From: Pseudalkalibacillus hwajinpoensis
GTDB taxonomy: Bacteria > Bacillota > Bacilli > Bacillales > Guptibacillaceae
Direction of reading: 5' to 3'
Assembly: GCF_039851965.1 (NCBI RefSeq)
Contig: NZ_CP156674.1
Span: forward strand, 806,001-870,000
DNA: 64,000 nucleotides
The position numbers were made by a program, and so were the translations under genes. Shown piece after piece: positions 33,111 through 42,038 of the stretch (positions within the stretch are counted from its first letter, which is position 1; every line of letters starts with the position of its first letter). The notes under the pieces are model-generated. The model was not told the DNA's origin. It was given only the letters and a program-made list of their open reading frames with translations, and searched no databases.

Positions 33111-34905
33111 ATATTGACACAAGTTTATTTTCTTCAAACGGAAGTACGACTTCAACTGTTGTTCCTTCCCCTTCAATACTTGTCAGATTCATTCTGCCAC
33201 TGTGGTTTTCAATAATATTAAAGCTAACCATTAATCCAAGCCCGGTGCCATTCTCTTTAAGCGTGTAGAAAGGTTCACCTATTCTTGGCAATTTATCCAG
33301 AGGAATTCCGACTCCCTGATCTGTAATTATTACTATTGCTTCATTAGACTCGCTTTTCATTACCTTCAACGTAATAACCCCACCTGAAGGCATCGCTTCA
33401 ATCGCGTTCTTCAATACGTTAACAAACACCTGTTTTAATTGGTTTTCTTCGCAGATAATAGGTAAACGGTCAAAATCATACTGCGTTCGAATAACAATGT
33501 TTTTAAGAATCGCTTGCGTTTTAAGTAGCGTTACAACGTGTCTGAGTAATGAAATAAGATCTCCTTCAGCAAACTCTTTCTCCTGTGGCCTCGCAAGCAG
33601 CATAAACTCACTGACAATAAAATTTATTCGATCGATCTCAGATAGCATGATTTGTAGAAATTCTTGCGACTTCTCATCAGTAGCCGAACTGTAAAGGAGA
33701 TTTGAAAACCCTTTCAAGGATGTTAATGGGTTCCGAATCTCATGAGCTACTCCTGCCGCAAGTTCTCCTACAGCTGTTAATTTCTCTGAGCGTCTTAATA
33801 ACTCCTCCGTCTTTTTTAATTCCGTAATGTCTTCAACAATGACGATAACACCTTTCATCTTCCCATCCACAACATGCGGAATCGAAATTAATTTCACACG
33901 AACGGAGTGGCCTATTTTATGAATGATGGCTGATTCACATTTTTGGGGAATACCAGTTTTGGTTTCTTCAAAACAGTTCATTGTGCGTTCGTGAAAACGA
34001 TCTTCTACAATTTTAAAGCATGTTGTATATTTCGTCTCTTTAGCGGAATAACCACTAATTCCCTCTAAAGACGGATTCATGTTCAGTACTTGTCCATTCA
34101 GATCCAGAAGCATAATGCCATCTGGATTATTTTCTACTAGAGAATGATAACGACGCTCACTCTCTTGCAGCTGGTATGCCTGGAATTCAAGCTTACGATC
34201 ACGTACCACACTAATCAAAATCAAGACTGAAATGATAAATATGCCCGTTATGACGATCGATTGCAATAGCATGTTATCACTGTAGTTTTCAATTTCGACC
34301 TGTGTATTGCCGGAAACCCTCATCATCATGAAGTAATTGATCATTGATACAGCAATCCCGAGCACAATCGCACCAGCTATCTTCCCCCATGCGTTACGCT
34401 TTTCCGCCGTGATACCATATACCAACCAGAAGCTGCTAACTGATGAAACGAGTGCAATAAGTCCCGGAACAACAATTTGCCACCAAGTACTAAGGCTGTA
34501 TGTCTCTTTCAAAAGATAAACAGAACTTAGAATTTTTAAAAGTAATAACGAAGTAGTAATTGGAATAGCCGCAAGCAAAATTGCTCGAAATGGCTGCATA
34601 CTTAAGGATAGTACTATAAATGATAGTAATGCCCCACCTACAGGAATAAGTAATGACGCAATGACGAACCACGGCTGATAATGCGCTGATATATTAGGTG
34701 ATAAACCAAGCAAGGAGATATATTGAAGAATCCAAATCCCCGATCCGAGAGCAAGCGAACTCCCAAACAGCCATATCTTTCTATAAGCTCCTTCCATGCG
34801 AATAGCTTTCTCATGAAAATCAAAAGCTGTATACCCATAGCTAACGATCAATAAGATCGAAATTGTTATAAGAAAAAAAGGAAATGTGTACGTAAATTCA
34901 TTCAT
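33109..34905 (-). CDS. Membrane sensor histidine kinase with PAS domain
   Basis: The 598-residue kinase has seven N-terminal membrane helices (residues ~5-240) in an arrangement like MHYT or 7TM sensors. A PAS domain (YHSLVENNPDGIMLLDLNGQ, near 255-370), the H-box (GVAHEIRNPLTSLKGF, His near 400) and a complete HATPase domain (NVLKNAIEAMPSGG, DQGVGIP, GTGLGL) follow. The ATG at 34905 is chosen over TTG at 34926. There is no response regulator beside it. The core matches sporulation-type kinases. Confidence 0.9.
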   Translation of the reverse strand: MNEFTYTFPFFLITISILLIVSYGYTAFDFHEKAIRMEGAYRKIWLFGSSLALGSGIWILQYISLLGLSPNISAHYQPWFVIASLLIPVGGALLSFIVLSLSMQPFRAILLAAIPITTSLLLLKILSSVYLLKETYSLSTWWQIVVPGLIALVSSVSSFWLVYGITAEKRNAWGKIAGAIVLGIAVSMINYFMMMRVSGNTQVEIENYSDNMLLQSIVITGIFIISVLILISVVRDRKLEFQAYQLQESERRYHSLVENNPDGIMLLDLNGQVLNMNPSLEGISGYSAKETKYTTCFKIVEDRFHERTMNCFEETKTGIPQKCESAIIHKIGHSVRVKLISIPHVVDGKMKGVIVIVEDITELKKTEELLRRSEKLTAVGELAAGVAHEIRNPLTSLKGFSNLLYSSATDEKSQEFLQIMLSEIDRINFIVSEFMLLARPQEKEFAEGDLISLLRHVVTLLKTQAILKNIVIRTQYDFDRLPIICEENQLKQVFVNVLKNAIEAMPSGGVITLKVMKSESNEAIVIITDQGVGIPLDKLPRIGEPFYTLKENGTGLGLMVSFNIIENHSGRMNLTSIEGEGTTVEVVLPFEENKLVSI

Positions 34906-35122
34906 GTTATACCCCGCTTTATGCAACTCTGTTTATCGCTAGACACTTAATCTACGTAATTACTATTTGACACTAACCATCAAATTCCTCCTGCTATAGC
35001 TGGCTGAAAATGCAAAAAATCAACAGCGTCAAGAAGCAGTCCAAAACCTCGGACTACTTCTTACATTTTCAATGGGTAAAGTTTCTAGTTTTCGGGTACT
35101 AACGGGAAGGAGGAGGAACGAT

Positions 35123-35404
35123 ATGCCACAAATATTGTTTAAAGTTCAAACCGTGAAAAGACTGGACAGTGGCATACCTAATACTTTTGAAGCTGAGGTT
35201 GAAGTCGACATCATTGATCGAAATTCAGGTAATCTCATTCAACAGGGAATGGTACCTGTTCGATTCAATGAGCACGGCGCTTTCCCATCCATTTCACATA
35301 TTAGACGTTTTGATGGAGACAAGAAGCTTCATACAAAATTTCTGTTTGATAGCAGGAGATATATTCGCAAATTACGACCATATCCTCAACCCGATGATGA
35401 TTAA
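35123..35404 (+). CDS. Hypothetical protein, 93 aa
   Basis: I do not recognise the family. The product looks like a small beta-rich soluble protein (FEAEVEVDIIDRNSGNLIQQ, then VPVRFNEHGAFPSISHIRRF) with a basic and Pro-rich end. The ATG at 35123 has a strong AAGGAGGAGG site, and the longer frame to 35072 has none. It ends next to the convergent PucR-type gene with no space. A hairpin (AGTCC/GGACT, 35030-35063) lies upstream. Confidence 0.6.
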   Translation: MPQILFKVQTVKRLDSGIPNTFEAEVEVDIIDRNSGNLIQQGMVPVRFNEHGAFPSISHIRRFDGDKKLHTKFLFDSRRYIRKLRPYPQPDDD

Positions 35405-37249
35405 TCATGCTTCAAATAGGTAGCTGTAAATGTTACAGGCAACCTGAATATTTAAACGGTCAGACGGTTCGTTAAAATCCATGTTAAGTATTTCCTGAAT
35501 GCGCTGAATTCTGTAATTCATCGTATTAACATGAACGTGAAGCTGTTCAGACGCTTTTTTCAAATCCTGTCCCGTCGAAAGGTAAACAAAAAGCGTTTGA
35601 AACAGCTCTCCTTTTCTGCGCTTCTCATAAGCTAGTAACGGAGAGAGGTACTCTAACGCATAATCTGATAGTTCGGCTTCTTTGTTATTTAATAATAGTC
35701 TTAGAGCCCCTATCTCCCCATACCAGGAGGAATATCCAGCGAACGTAAACCGCTTTAGAAATTTAATGGTTTTCTTCGCTTCCAGAAAAGAATGCTCTAC
35801 TGCTTGAATTCCTCTTACTGGTTTTCCGATCCCGATTCTACATATCTTCTCAGTCATAACCGTATCAACAAGATCATTGAACTTTTCCATAAAATCATTC
35901 ACTACCGTGATTGAAAATTCAATACCATTTGAACCATCGACATAAAATAACAAGACCAGTTGCCGCCCCCATTCTGTCACAAGCAACTGCTTTCCTTCGT
36001 CAATATCCAACAAATGGCTAATTGCTGAATGGATACAGCTGCGTAGCCATTCTTCTTCAGGTCCTACGAACTCGTGTGGAACTTCTACAACGGCTACTGT
36101 GAAATGACCATCCATACTGATCCCTAACCTTGATGCCGCATAACCTTTGTCTGACTCGTCTTCTTGAGCAGATAAAACATTGATTAACAGTTCACTTGTC
36201 AGCCGCTGCTCTTCTTTATCCATGGCTTCTTTTTTCATCAGTTGCAAACCAGCGACAGTGCATGCATGAAAGACAGCGGAATGCTCAAATCTTGTTAACG
36301 GCTGCTTTTCAGAAAGAATCGCAAGATAACCAAGTGGAAACGTCAATCGACCTAGCGGAAAAAGCATAAAATTATGTTCAACTGGTAAAACCTCGCTCAC
36401 CATTTTTCCTTTCATGGAATTCAGATGAGTGAGGATGGCTTTTCTAATCGATTTAATAGATGGTATATCTTCTAAACTTGTAGCTTTCACATCGCCGAAT
36501 GGATCGAAAATAACGACCGGTTTGCCAATAGAATCAGAGAGATAGGAACAAATATCCTGAAAAGAATTTTCGTTCACAGCAATGTCTGATAGCGCATGGT
36601 GAGTCTCAACTGATTTTGATAAGCTTTCATTTTGGTGAACGACCGTCTGGTTAAATTGCTGTAACTTCTTGATGGATACCTCTTTGTTTCGGTACAGGTG
36701 AGCATTTTCGAGAGCGATCGCAGCCTGTGAAGAAATAGCTTCTACTAGCCTTATATCATTTTCTGAGAAGGATTTTTCTTCGTTAAAACAATCCAGCACA
36801 ATCACACCTGTACAGGATTTTTCCTTCTTAATCGGAATACAAATAGTACTCATTGGAAGATCCTGGGCTGACTTATGGTAAAGAGCAGCATTGTGAGCAC
36901 TCATTGTATTCATGGCTTTCACGACTTCTTTATTTGTTTGAAAATGAATTGTTTTTTCCTTTTCAAATGCAAGACCTGTCATCGATTCCCCCGGGCGAAG
37001 GATCACTTCATTAACAGACTTCTTGCGAAATCCAGAAGAAGCTGCAACACTCAGTCCTTTTTTATCTGAGTTATATAAAAACAGAACCCCCCCATCCGCT
37101 GCTTCAATTGCTGAAACGGCTTCTTCAATAACAGATTGAATGACAGCATAAAAATCAAGGGATGAGTTAAAAATTGTTGAAACCTGCATAAGCAAATGCA
37201 ATTGTCGCTTACTGAGTTCTGCTTCATTTTCTAGCAAACCTCTGGTCAT
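35405..37249 (-). CDS. GAF-domain transcriptional regulator, PucR/CdaR type
   Basis: The 614-residue protein combines an N-terminal GAF domain (LLMQVSTIFNSSLDFYAVIQ to residue ~190) and a middle CdaR/PucR GGDEF-like region. The C-terminal helix-turn-helix of the PucR family reads LKKASEQLHVHVNTMNYRIQ (near residue 575). Such proteins activate catabolic genes in response to a bound small molecule. It lies 20 bases after an M20 amidohydrolase in the same direction, so it probably regulates or senses the product of that enzyme. A small hypothetical gene abuts it on the other strand. Confidence 0.86.
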   Translation of the reverse strand: MTRGLLENEAELSKRQLHLLMQVSTIFNSSLDFYAVIQSVIEEAVSAIEAADGGVLFLYNSDKKGLSVAASSGFRKKSVNEVILRPGESMTGLAFEKEKTIHFQTNKEVVKAMNTMSAHNAALYHKSAQDLPMSTICIPIKKEKSCTGVIVLDCFNEEKSFSENDIRLVEAISSQAAIALENAHLYRNKEVSIKKLQQFNQTVVHQNESLSKSVETHHALSDIAVNENSFQDICSYLSDSIGKPVVIFDPFGDVKATSLEDIPSIKSIRKAILTHLNSMKGKMVSEVLPVEHNFMLFPLGRLTFPLGYLAILSEKQPLTRFEHSAVFHACTVAGLQLMKKEAMDKEEQRLTSELLINVLSAQEDESDKGYAASRLGISMDGHFTVAVVEVPHEFVGPEEEWLRSCIHSAISHLLDIDEGKQLLVTEWGRQLVLLFYVDGSNGIEFSITVVNDFMEKFNDLVDTVMTEKICRIGIGKPVRGIQAVEHSFLEAKKTIKFLKRFTFAGYSSWYGEIGALRLLLNNKEAELSDYALEYLSPLLAYEKRRKGELFQTLFVYLSTGQDLKKASEQLHVHVNTMNYRIQRIQEILNMDFNEPSDRLNIQVACNIYSYLFEA

Positions 37250-37269
37250 TCATTCCACTCCTTCACTTT

Positions 37270-38487
37270 TTATCTTTTTGTCTGATAGATTTCTGAAGCA
37301 GACTTGTTCGATTGTTCCAAATACGTTAGCGTCGCTTCTCCAAGAGTCTTTGCTGCAATAACCATCGCTTTTTCATCGATGTCAAACCTAGGGTGATGAT
37401 GAGGATACGTTGCATTCAACTCTTCATTTCGTGATCCTGTTAAAAAGAATGTCCCCGGGACTTCTTTAAGATAATAGGCGACATCTTCTCCGATCATTAA
37501 TGCTTCTGTCTCTACAACATGATTGACTCCCTCTACTTTCTCTGCTGCCCTTTTTAATAATGCTGTTTCTGACTCATGATTGATAACGGGCGGATACCCT
37601 CTATTATATGAAAATGAATAGTCTGCGCCAGCAGCTTCACATGTTCCCTTAATTATTCTTTCCATGAGCGCAACAATTTTTTCCCGTATTTCGATGTCGA
37701 ATGTTCTCACGGTTCCAGTTAAAGTTGCAGATTCAGTGATGACATTGAATGCTGATCCAGAATGGAAGGATCCAATTGAAAGAACTGCTGTACGAGTAGG
37801 GTTAATAAAGCGACTTACAATCTGCTGAAGGTTCCCTACAAGCTGACTTGCAATCACAATGGAATCGATTGCCTCGTGAGGAATACCTCCATGTCCACCC
37901 TTTCCTTTAATAACAATTTCAAACGAATCTGCAGCCGCCATAAGTTGGCCAGCTTTATAAGCGATCGTTCCTGTTGGGAATCCGGACCAGAGATGCGTTC
38001 CAAACAGCACATCCACCCCGTCAAGACATCCATCCTCAATCATCGGTTTCGCACCACCCGGTGTGATTTCTTCAGCAAACTGATGAATGAAGACCACTTT
38101 GCCAGGAAGTTGGTCTTTCTGTTCATGCAGTGCTTTTGCTAGAAATAAGAGTGTGGATGTGTGACCATCGTGGCCACAAGCGTGCATAACTCCTGGCACA
38201 GTCGATTGATATGGAACATCCTTCTCATCTTGAATTGGAAGAGCATCGAAGTCCGCTCGTAAAGCCACTGTTTTACCTGGCAATGACCCTTCTAGATAAG
38301 CAACTACACCTCTCCCTCCTACTTCAGTTCTCACCTTCACGCCAAGTTTCTGGTAGAATTCACCAATTAACCGCGGCGTTCTGACCTCTTCAAAAGACAG
38401 CTCGGGATGTCTATGTAAGTCTCTTCTTAGTTCAACCATTTCCGGGTATAACTCTTCTAATCTGGTATAAAGGGCTTCCTTCATCAT
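37270..38487 (-). CDS. M20-family amidohydrolase
   Basis: The 405-residue enzyme is a di-zinc M20D amidohydrolase (N-acyl-L-amino acid amidohydrolase or hippurate hydrolase type). The motifs are HRHPELSFEE, ALRADFDALPIQ, the Cys/His cluster MHACGHDGHTS near residues 102-112, and the Glu pair in FAEEITPGGA. The dimerisation domain and the C-terminal His (YPHHHPRFDID) are intact. Substrate is unknown. It is the upstream gene of an operon with a PucR-type regulator. Confidence 0.9.
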   Translation of the reverse strand: MMKEALYTRLEELYPEMVELRRDLHRHPELSFEEVRTPRLIGEFYQKLGVKVRTEVGGRGVVAYLEGSLPGKTVALRADFDALPIQDEKDVPYQSTVPGVMHACGHDGHTSTLLFLAKALHEQKDQLPGKVVFIHQFAEEITPGGAKPMIEDGCLDGVDVLFGTHLWSGFPTGTIAYKAGQLMAAADSFEIVIKGKGGHGGIPHEAIDSIVIASQLVGNLQQIVSRFINPTRTAVLSIGSFHSGSAFNVITESATLTGTVRTFDIEIREKIVALMERIIKGTCEAAGADYSFSYNRGYPPVINHESETALLKRAAEKVEGVNHVVETEALMIGEDVAYYLKEVPGTFFLTGSRNEELNATYPHHHPRFDIDEKAMVIAAKTLGEATLTYLEQSNKSASEIYQTKR

Positions 38488-38731
38488 TCATTCCCCTCTC
38501 CTTTATCTGTTTCAAGAATAATTATACTAGTCTGATATTAGTATTCTATGTGTATTTTAACAAAAATCTTGATCCTATTATGTAGATTTCCGCAATTTAA
38601 ATGTAAAAACAATAAAAATTCTGATTACTCATCTGAATTTCTCTTATTAGCGGTTCTATTTCAATAGAGGTGTTTGCTTTATGTGAATGTTTTTTCTAAA
38701 ATGGATTAAGTTCACGAAGGAGGAAACACGC

Positions 38732-39349
38732 ATGCGCATTTTACTATTAGGCGCAACTGGAAGAGTTGGAAGTGAAATTCTTAAACTCGCTGTTGCAGAC
38801 AAGCATGACATTACAGTTCTTGTTAGGGCGAAAGAAAAGCTCGACGTGCAAAATGACATAAAAATTGTTGAAGGAAATGTTCTGGATCAAGAAGTGCTTG
38901 TTCAAGCAGCAAAAGGTGCTGATGTCGTCGTAAGCGCACTTGGTACTGATAAAACCACAACTTTATCTGAAAGTACGCCTAAGGTAATTCAAGTTATGAA
39001 AGCGAATGGAATTAAACGTATTATAACTGTGGGAACAGCGGGAATCCTTACGAGTAGAACCCAACCACCTCTATATCGCTATGAATCTTCGGAGTCTCGT
39101 CTTAAAACGACTCGAGCCGCCAAAGAGCACAGGAAGATGTATGAAACATTATCTGAAAGCAACCTTGACTGGACTATTGTTTGCCCAACCTATTTACCGG
39201 ACGGTCCAGCTAAAGGAAATTATCGCGTTAATGAAGATGTTCTCCCTGAGAACGGACGTGAAATTTCAGTAGGCGATACAGCACAATTTGTTTATCAGGA
39301 ATTACAAGTATGCAATCACCTTTATAAAAGAGTTGGTATTGCTTACTAG
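38732..39349 (+). CDS. NAD(P)-binding NmrA/SDR-like protein
   Basis: The 205-residue protein is an atypical short-chain reductase with the Rossmann motif MRILLLGATGRVGSEIL, then VEGNVLDQEVLVQAAKGADVVVSALG. No classical catalytic YxxxK is evident; the motif DWTIVCPTYLPDGP is of the NAD(P)H-binding (YwnB/biliverdin reductase B) type. The ATG at 38732 has GAAGGAGG upstream. Substrate is unknown. Confidence 0.84.
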   Translation: MRILLLGATGRVGSEILKLAVADKHDITVLVRAKEKLDVQNDIKIVEGNVLDQEVLVQAAKGADVVVSALGTDKTTTLSESTPKVIQVMKANGIKRIITVGTAGILTSRTQPPLYRYESSESRLKTTRAAKEHRKMYETLSESNLDWTIVCPTYLPDGPAKGNYRVNEDVLPENGREISVGDTAQFVYQELQVCNHLYKRVGIAY

Positions 39350-39443
39350 CTACTGGAACACCCCTGGATGTTTACTTGCCACCTCTACGTTTATGAAAAA
39401 CCTTTTGGTAGATGGGACATATTATTCGCCTATTCGAGGATCT

Positions 39444-39492
39444 ATAAAAAAAGCACACAAGAAAAACGAGTGTACACTCGTTTTTCTTGTGC
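39444..39492 (-). terminator. deoD terminator in a long perfect palindrome
   Basis: A 34-base perfect palindrome at 39457-39490 (ACAAGAAAAACGAGTGT and its complement, no loop) is followed on the minus strand by T7. The stem begins at the deoD stop codon. Confidence 0.85.
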
Positions 39493-40203
39493 TTACTTCT
39501 GCTTTAACGCAGCTTCCAAAGCGATAATCATCATGTCTTTAAAAGTAGACTGACGTTCTTCTGATGTTGTTTCCTCACCAGTTACAATGTGATCACTAAC
39601 CGTAAGAACAGTAAGTGCATTCACACCGAATTTTGCAGCGATCGTATAAAGCGCTGACGTTTCCATCTCTACACCAAGAACCTGGTAATCAGCAAGCTGC
39701 TGGAAAATTTCCGGGTTATCACGATAGAAGGAATCACTTGTAAAGACGTTCCCAACATGGACAGCCATTTCTTTTTCAGTAGCAGCATCGTAAGCGTGCT
39801 TAAGTAAGTCGAAATTGGCAGTTGGTGCGAAATCCATCCCGTTAAATTGCAGGCGGTTTACACCTGAATCGGACGTTGCGCTCATCGCAAGAATTACGTC
39901 TCTAACGTTCACTTCTTTCTTTAATGCGCCACATGTCCCAACACGAATCAAATTCTTAACACCGTAGCTTTGAATCAATTCATTTACATAAATTGAAATG
40001 GATGGCACTCCCATCCCAGTCCCCTGAACAGAAATTCTTTCTCCCTTGTATGTACCTGTAAACCCGAGCATTCCCCTTACTTCGTTATAACAGACAACGT
40101 CCTCTAAAAACGTTTCTGCAATGTACTTCGCACGAAGTGGATCTCCCGGCAATAGAATCGTTTCAGCAATATCTCCTTGATTTGCTCCAATATGTACACT
40201 CAT
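39493..40203 (-). CDS. deoD: Purine-nucleoside phosphorylase DeoD
   Basis: DeoD cleaves purine nucleosides with phosphate in the salvage pathway. The 236-residue protein is of the hexameric trimming type: MSVHIGANQGDIAETILLPG, then DPLRAKYIAE, VQGTGMGVPS, RVGTCGALK for phosphate and the active-site GVEMETSALY and TVSDHI. The ATG at 40203 has AAGGAGGTCG upstream; the longer frame to 40317 is not supported. Confidence 0.94.
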   Translation of the reverse strand: MSVHIGANQGDIAETILLPGDPLRAKYIAETFLEDVVCYNEVRGMLGFTGTYKGERISVQGTGMGVPSISIYVNELIQSYGVKNLIRVGTCGALKKEVNVRDVILAMSATSDSGVNRLQFNGMDFAPTANFDLLKHAYDAATEKEMAVHVGNVFTSDSFYRDNPEIFQQLADYQVLGVEMETSALYTIAAKFGVNALTVLTVSDHIVTGEETTSEERQSTFKDMMIIALEAALKQK

Positions 40204-40328
40204 TGTACGACCTCCTTCAGTTATTAAGTTCACTATCAAAAGTAGCATAAGATGCGCTGAGATTCCACATGCAATCACCCTATACATAGCCTTTCCTATA
40301 AACCAGACGATACCCAAGCCAGCTTACA

Positions 40329-40372
40329 TCAAAAAAGTAGAAAAAGGTAATAACCTCTTTCTACTTCAATAC
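40329..40372 (-). terminator. Terminator of the DUF420 gene
   Basis: AAGTAGAAAGAGG and CCTTTTTCTACTT form a stem with a T6 tail on the minus strand. Confidence 0.8.
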
Positions 40373-40377
40373 CATTC

Positions 40378-40908
40378 TTAATAATACGGTGAAATCATCA
40401 GGTATACGACCACGCCGGTAATACTTACATATAACCAAATCGGCATTGTCCATCTCGCTATTTTACGATGTTTTGCTACCTGCATATTAATGCCACGAGT
40501 TACTGTAATTAATGCCAGTGGCACAATCGCTGCTGCAAGAACAATGTGAGTGATTAATATAAAAAAATAGATCGATCGAATGATTCCTTCTCCCCCAAAT
40601 GAAGTGGATTCAGACAATCCATGGTACGTGACATAAGAAATAAGAAACAGCGCCGTTGTGGTGAAAGCAGCAAAGATAAACCGTTTGTGAAGTTTAATAT
40701 TCTTTTGGAGGATAAAAATAAGCGCAGCTACTAGAAAAACAAACGTGAAGCTGTTAAACACTGCATTCAACAATGGTAATAGCGTAATATCAAACCCTAC
40801 ATCTCCACTATACTCAGGTAGGAAAAAGAGGATAACGACAAGCACGTTAATCGCGATTGAAAGACCGACAATCCATGGCGTATAATTTCGTTGTTTTACA
40901 TCATTCAT
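40378..40908 (-). CDS. DUF420 membrane protein (CtaM/YozB-like)
   Basis: The 176-residue protein has five membrane helices with conserved His residues (KNIKLHKRFIFAAFTTTALF, TYHGLSES, ITHIVLAAAIVPLALIT, KHRKIARWTMPIWLYVS). It is the DUF420 family, whose member CtaM/YozB is needed to mature the aa3-type cytochrome oxidase. No oxidase gene lies nearby, so the exact role is inference. Start and ribosome site are clear. Confidence 0.85.
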   Translation of the reverse strand: MNDVKQRNYTPWIVGLSIAINVLVVILFFLPEYSGDVGFDITLLPLLNAVFNSFTFVFLVAALIFILQKNIKLHKRFIFAAFTTTALFLISYVTYHGLSESTSFGGEGIIRSIYFFILITHIVLAAAIVPLALITVTRGINMQVAKHRKIARWTMPIWLYVSITGVVVYLMISPYY

Positions 40909-41036
40909 TTCAAATTCTTCTCCTTATCACAGTCATCTACCTTCTAAGGATAAGAAAATTTCATGATTTCGGCAACCAATGAGACACATCAGTATTGTAA
41001 AATCCAATAACCTGACACCTTTTGTTCACAGAATTG

Positions 41037-41654
41037 CTAAGGAGTCCATTGATCATGAACAACCCCTACCAGGTATTGTTCTCCTTCATATTCTGTGAAA
41101 ACCAGTTTAAGACTCTTCCAATCCAGCCCCCCATTCTCTTCAGACCCCGGTACAAAAAACTCTATAAAATGGCTATCTGGAAAAGCTTCTTTACTGTTTT
41201 GTAGACTGTTGGTCTCCTCGAAATAATCATTGTAAGTTACAAAGTCCGTTTCACTATAGTCAACGTCATTCACGTAGGTGTTAAAATAATCTATTGGTGT
41301 TAAGCGAATAGGTTTTCCACTTCCCGCTTCCATTCCCCATTCATATTGCTTTCTGTTCTTTAATAATTCTCTGATTTGCATTGGCATCAATACTTGAGCA
41401 CGCTTTTTCTCTATTGTTCCGTATGGCGAGAATAGAACGCCTTTCTTTGGATGGACAAAGCCTGCAAGCTCTTTCATCTCTTGATGACGAAGCGCATTTA
41501 GAACCTTGTATGCCCTTTCTGTCACAATACTTTGGACAGACTTTTTGTCACCTGCTTCAACAACTTCAGTTATACCACTCTCATTTTCACTAACTTGAGC
41601 ACAACCAATTAATAAGCTAAGGAACAGGAAAAAGATCACGTTACGATAGATCAT
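41037..41654 (-). CDS. Lipoprotein of unknown function, 205 aa
   Basis: The protein is exported: IYRNVIFFLFLSLLIGC gives a signal peptide with lipobox LIGC (Cys near residue 18). The mature part (KVLNALRHQEMKELAGFVHP, then KGVLFSPYGTIEKK, and ESLKLVF-like beta strands) is not a family I can name. The ATG at 41654 is chosen because GGGAGG lies 9 bases upstream; the longer frame to 41675 would put the signal after a basic stretch. Confidence 0.65.
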   Translation of the reverse strand: MIYRNVIFFLFLSLLIGCAQVSENESGITEVVEAGDKKSVQSIVTERAYKVLNALRHQEMKELAGFVHPKKGVLFSPYGTIEKKRAQVLMPMQIRELLKNRKQYEWGMEAGSGKPIRLTPIDYFNTYVNDVDYSETDFVTYNDYFEETNSLQNSKEAFPDSHFIEFFVPGSEENGGLDWKSLKLVFTEYEGEQYLVGVVHDQWTP

Positions 41655-42038
41655 CACCCTCATCCTCCCGGCCATTCACATATCTACTATATTCGCCGTT
41701 CTATACCTCAATCATTCATTTCACTGAAAAAAAAGCAAATTAGTTTTCAGAATATCCATCTCACATTAAATCGCGTAAAAACGGGGATGGCATCGCTTAC
41801 AACTCATTTATTCTAAACTGAAAATTCAAATTTCTATTCATTTGCAATCTCACAATTTGATTTTAGTGCTAAAAAGCTATAAAATTTTTACTTGGGAACC
41901 CAGTAATGGGTTTGACGACTTATTACTAATCGTATGCACTGACTGATCCAGGATAATGTTAAAAACCGGGAATTTTACTATTCATTTCAATACCTTCCCT
42001 CTGGAACAGCAATAATGAAAAGAAGTGAGGTCACAAAG
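41655..42038. other. Gene-free stretch before zwf with a palindrome
   Basis: No gene is seen in these 384 bases. A palindrome AACCCA-GTAA-TGGGTT at 41897-41912 touches a TTGACG -35-like box (41912-41917), which could be a zwf operator and promoter. No good -10 box lies at the right distance, so this is weak. Confidence 0.35.

Noticed and set aside
35030..35063. Hairpin upstream of the 93-residue hypothetical gene
   Set aside because: The stem is short and interrupted, and I saw no promoter that would place it in a transcript as a riboswitch or attenuator.
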